A stretch of DNA of 64,000 bases, from the NCBI GenBank assembly GCA_023144005.1, contig JAGLGN010000023.1, positions 53,191 to 117,190 of the forward strand. The letters are read 5' to 3'. How positions within the stretch are numbered: the first letter of the stretch is position 1; each line of letters opens with the position of its first letter. The DNA is from a bacterium. GTDB taxonomy: Bacteria; AUK180. This document shows positions 63,184-64,000 of the stretch, one piece after another. Made by a program: the position numbers and the translations under genes. The notes beneath the pieces are model-generated. The model saw nothing but the letters and a program-made list of their open reading frames with translations, did not search any database and had not been told where the DNA came from.

Positions 63184-63771
63184 ATGGGACAGTTTGAATC
63201 AATTGATCCAAAAGTGGAAGTTAACGGACAAACAGTTTTGTCCATTGCAAACGGTATGGGTTCGATGAAGAAGATGGGGCTGAAGATCTTAGCCAATAAT
63301 AATATTCATGACCCGAAACCGGGACAGTGGTATCCCCAGCAGGATTGGCTGGATGCTTTTAAGCAGATCTCTAAAGAGATAGGAAATTATACACTCTTTG
63401 AAATCGGAAAATCAATTCCCGAAAATGCTGAGTTCCCTCCTCATATTGACAGTATTGAGAAGGCTTTAGCGGCAATTGATGTTGCGTATCATATGAATCA
63501 CCGCTTATACGGTAAACCCTTATTTGATCCGCTGACCGGGAAATTGGAAGAGGGTATCGGGCATTATACCTTTACACAGATCAGTGATAAGAAAGTAGAG
63601 ATATTATGTGATAATCCTTATCCTTGTGATTTCGATCGTGGAATTATTGAATCCATGGCCAGAAGATTCAAGCCGGAAGATTGCCGGGTTGTGAATATCG
63701 AGCATGACAGTGTAAAAAGCTGTAGAAATAATGGGGACAACACCTGTAGTTATATAGTTACTTGGCACTAA
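63184..63771 (+). CDS. Small cytosolic protein, possibly V4R/heme-NO-binding-like
   Basis: This 195-residue protein has no signal peptide or membrane segment. The C-terminal half (GHYTFTQISDKKVEILCDNPYPCDFDRGIIESMARRF, then SCRNNGDNTCSYIVTW) resembles the end of V4R/DUF2378-type domains, where a late Cys/Gly-Asp-x-C-x-(F/Y) strand is typical. The fold call is weak. AGGAG (63172-63176) precedes ATG 63184 and a clear promoter lies about 100 bp upstream, so it is a single-gene unit. Repeats follow directly after it. Confidence 0.6.
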   Translation: MGQFESIDPKVEVNGQTVLSIANGMGSMKKMGLKILANNNIHDPKPGQWYPQQDWLDAFKQISKEIGNYTLFEIGKSIPENAEFPPHIDSIEKALAAIDVAYHMNHRLYGKPLFDPLTGKLEEGIGHYTFTQISDKKVEILCDNPYPCDFDRGIIESMARRFKPEDCRVVNIEHDSVKSCRNNGDNTCSYIVTWH

Positions 63772-64000
63772 CGCGAAGCGCGAAGCATGCTTCGCAGTGG
63801 ACCCAGGGACAAGTGGACCCAGTGTCCCTGGGACAAGTGCGAGGTCCGAGGTGAAGGCGAAGCCAATATCCAAATCCGTAACACAAGGAAAGAGGGACAC
63901 GCCGTCGACGATTTGTCAGCACGACTGCCCCGGATAGAAGATACCAAGCGGAAAGTTGAAAATTGCAGAACACTAAACTCTTCGCCCCGTTAGAATCAAA
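63772..64000. repeat. Terminal repeat-rich stretch
   Basis: A perfect 16-bp palindrome GCGAAGCATGCTTCGC lies at 63780-63795. CCCAGGGACA (63802-63811) and TGTCCCTGGG (63823-63832) form a 10-bp stem. 63789-63820 is the inverted partner of 5520-5551. No gene is seen to the window edge. Confidence 0.7.

Noticed and set aside
63787-63993. 68-residue frame at the right edge
   Set aside because: It lies within palindromic repeats and lacks a ribosome binding site.

Overview
The window reads as a chromosomal segment from a Gram-negative bacterium, probably an uncultured or poorly sampled lineage. A complete division and cell wall (dcw) cluster includes a MurE with the DNPR motif of meso-diaminopimelate ligases. 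A KdsD-type arabinose-5-phosphate isomerase implies Kdo and lipopolysaccharide, and there is a PilZ c-di-GMP receptor, a PUR-type nucleic acid binding protein and a beta-barrel-like secreted protein. No rRNA or other phylum-level marker is present, so I do not assign a phylum.

Layout. (1) 1-6.9 kb: an AT-rich accessory island on the + strand with a cut-off PIN-like protein, a two-gene Gabija anti-phage system (gajA, gajB), an unrecognised 351-residue protein, a DUF2971 protein and, beyond a repeat-rich gap, a HEPN-like protein. (2) 7.0-10.6 kb: a minus-strand run of a PilZ protein, lipA and a membrane/solenoid/propeller protein. (3) 10.67-29.7 kb: mraZ with a three-box operator, then rsmH, ftsL, ftsI, murE, murF, mraY, murD, ftsW, murG, murC, murB, ddl, ftsQ, ftsA and ftsZ, nearly all overlapping, with a radical SAM gene and a secreted barrel-like gene at the tail. 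(4) 29.7-41.6 kb: a second AT-rich defence-like island. A KAP-family NTPase and a HEAT-repeat/zinc-ribbon protein (minus strand) diverge from a four-gene restriction cassette in which an N6-adenine methylase and a PD-(D/E)XK nuclease sit between the mod and res genes of a type III system. (5) 41.6-59.2 kb: housekeeping and metabolic genes, mostly + strand in overlapping operons: radical SAM, YjbQ, RsmB-like, MGMT-like, PUR, Nudix, RibF, an ADP/ATP-carrier-like protein with a cNMP domain, HutH, an AmgK-like kinase, a CCA/poly(A) polymerase-like enzyme, a sodium symporter, a lipoprotein and PgpA. (6) 59.2-64 kb: a DUF4097-like protein and KdsD (minus), tRNA-Ser(UGA), repeat-rich spacers and a V4R-like small protein.

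The main candidates for something undescribed are the composite restriction cassette at 33.5-41.6 kb and the KAP/HEAT/zinc-ribbon pair next to it. A second theme is intergenic DNA. There are two copies of a roughly 250-280 bp element with long terminal inverted repeats, and one of them supplies the start codon of a membrane protein gene. There is also a perfect 30-bp inverted repeat element, hairpin elements beginning GGGGACGGT, and a patchwork of short modules shared between distant spacers.

All calls come from reading the sequence and translations by eye. No database search was possible, so family names rest on visible motifs and remembered family patterns.
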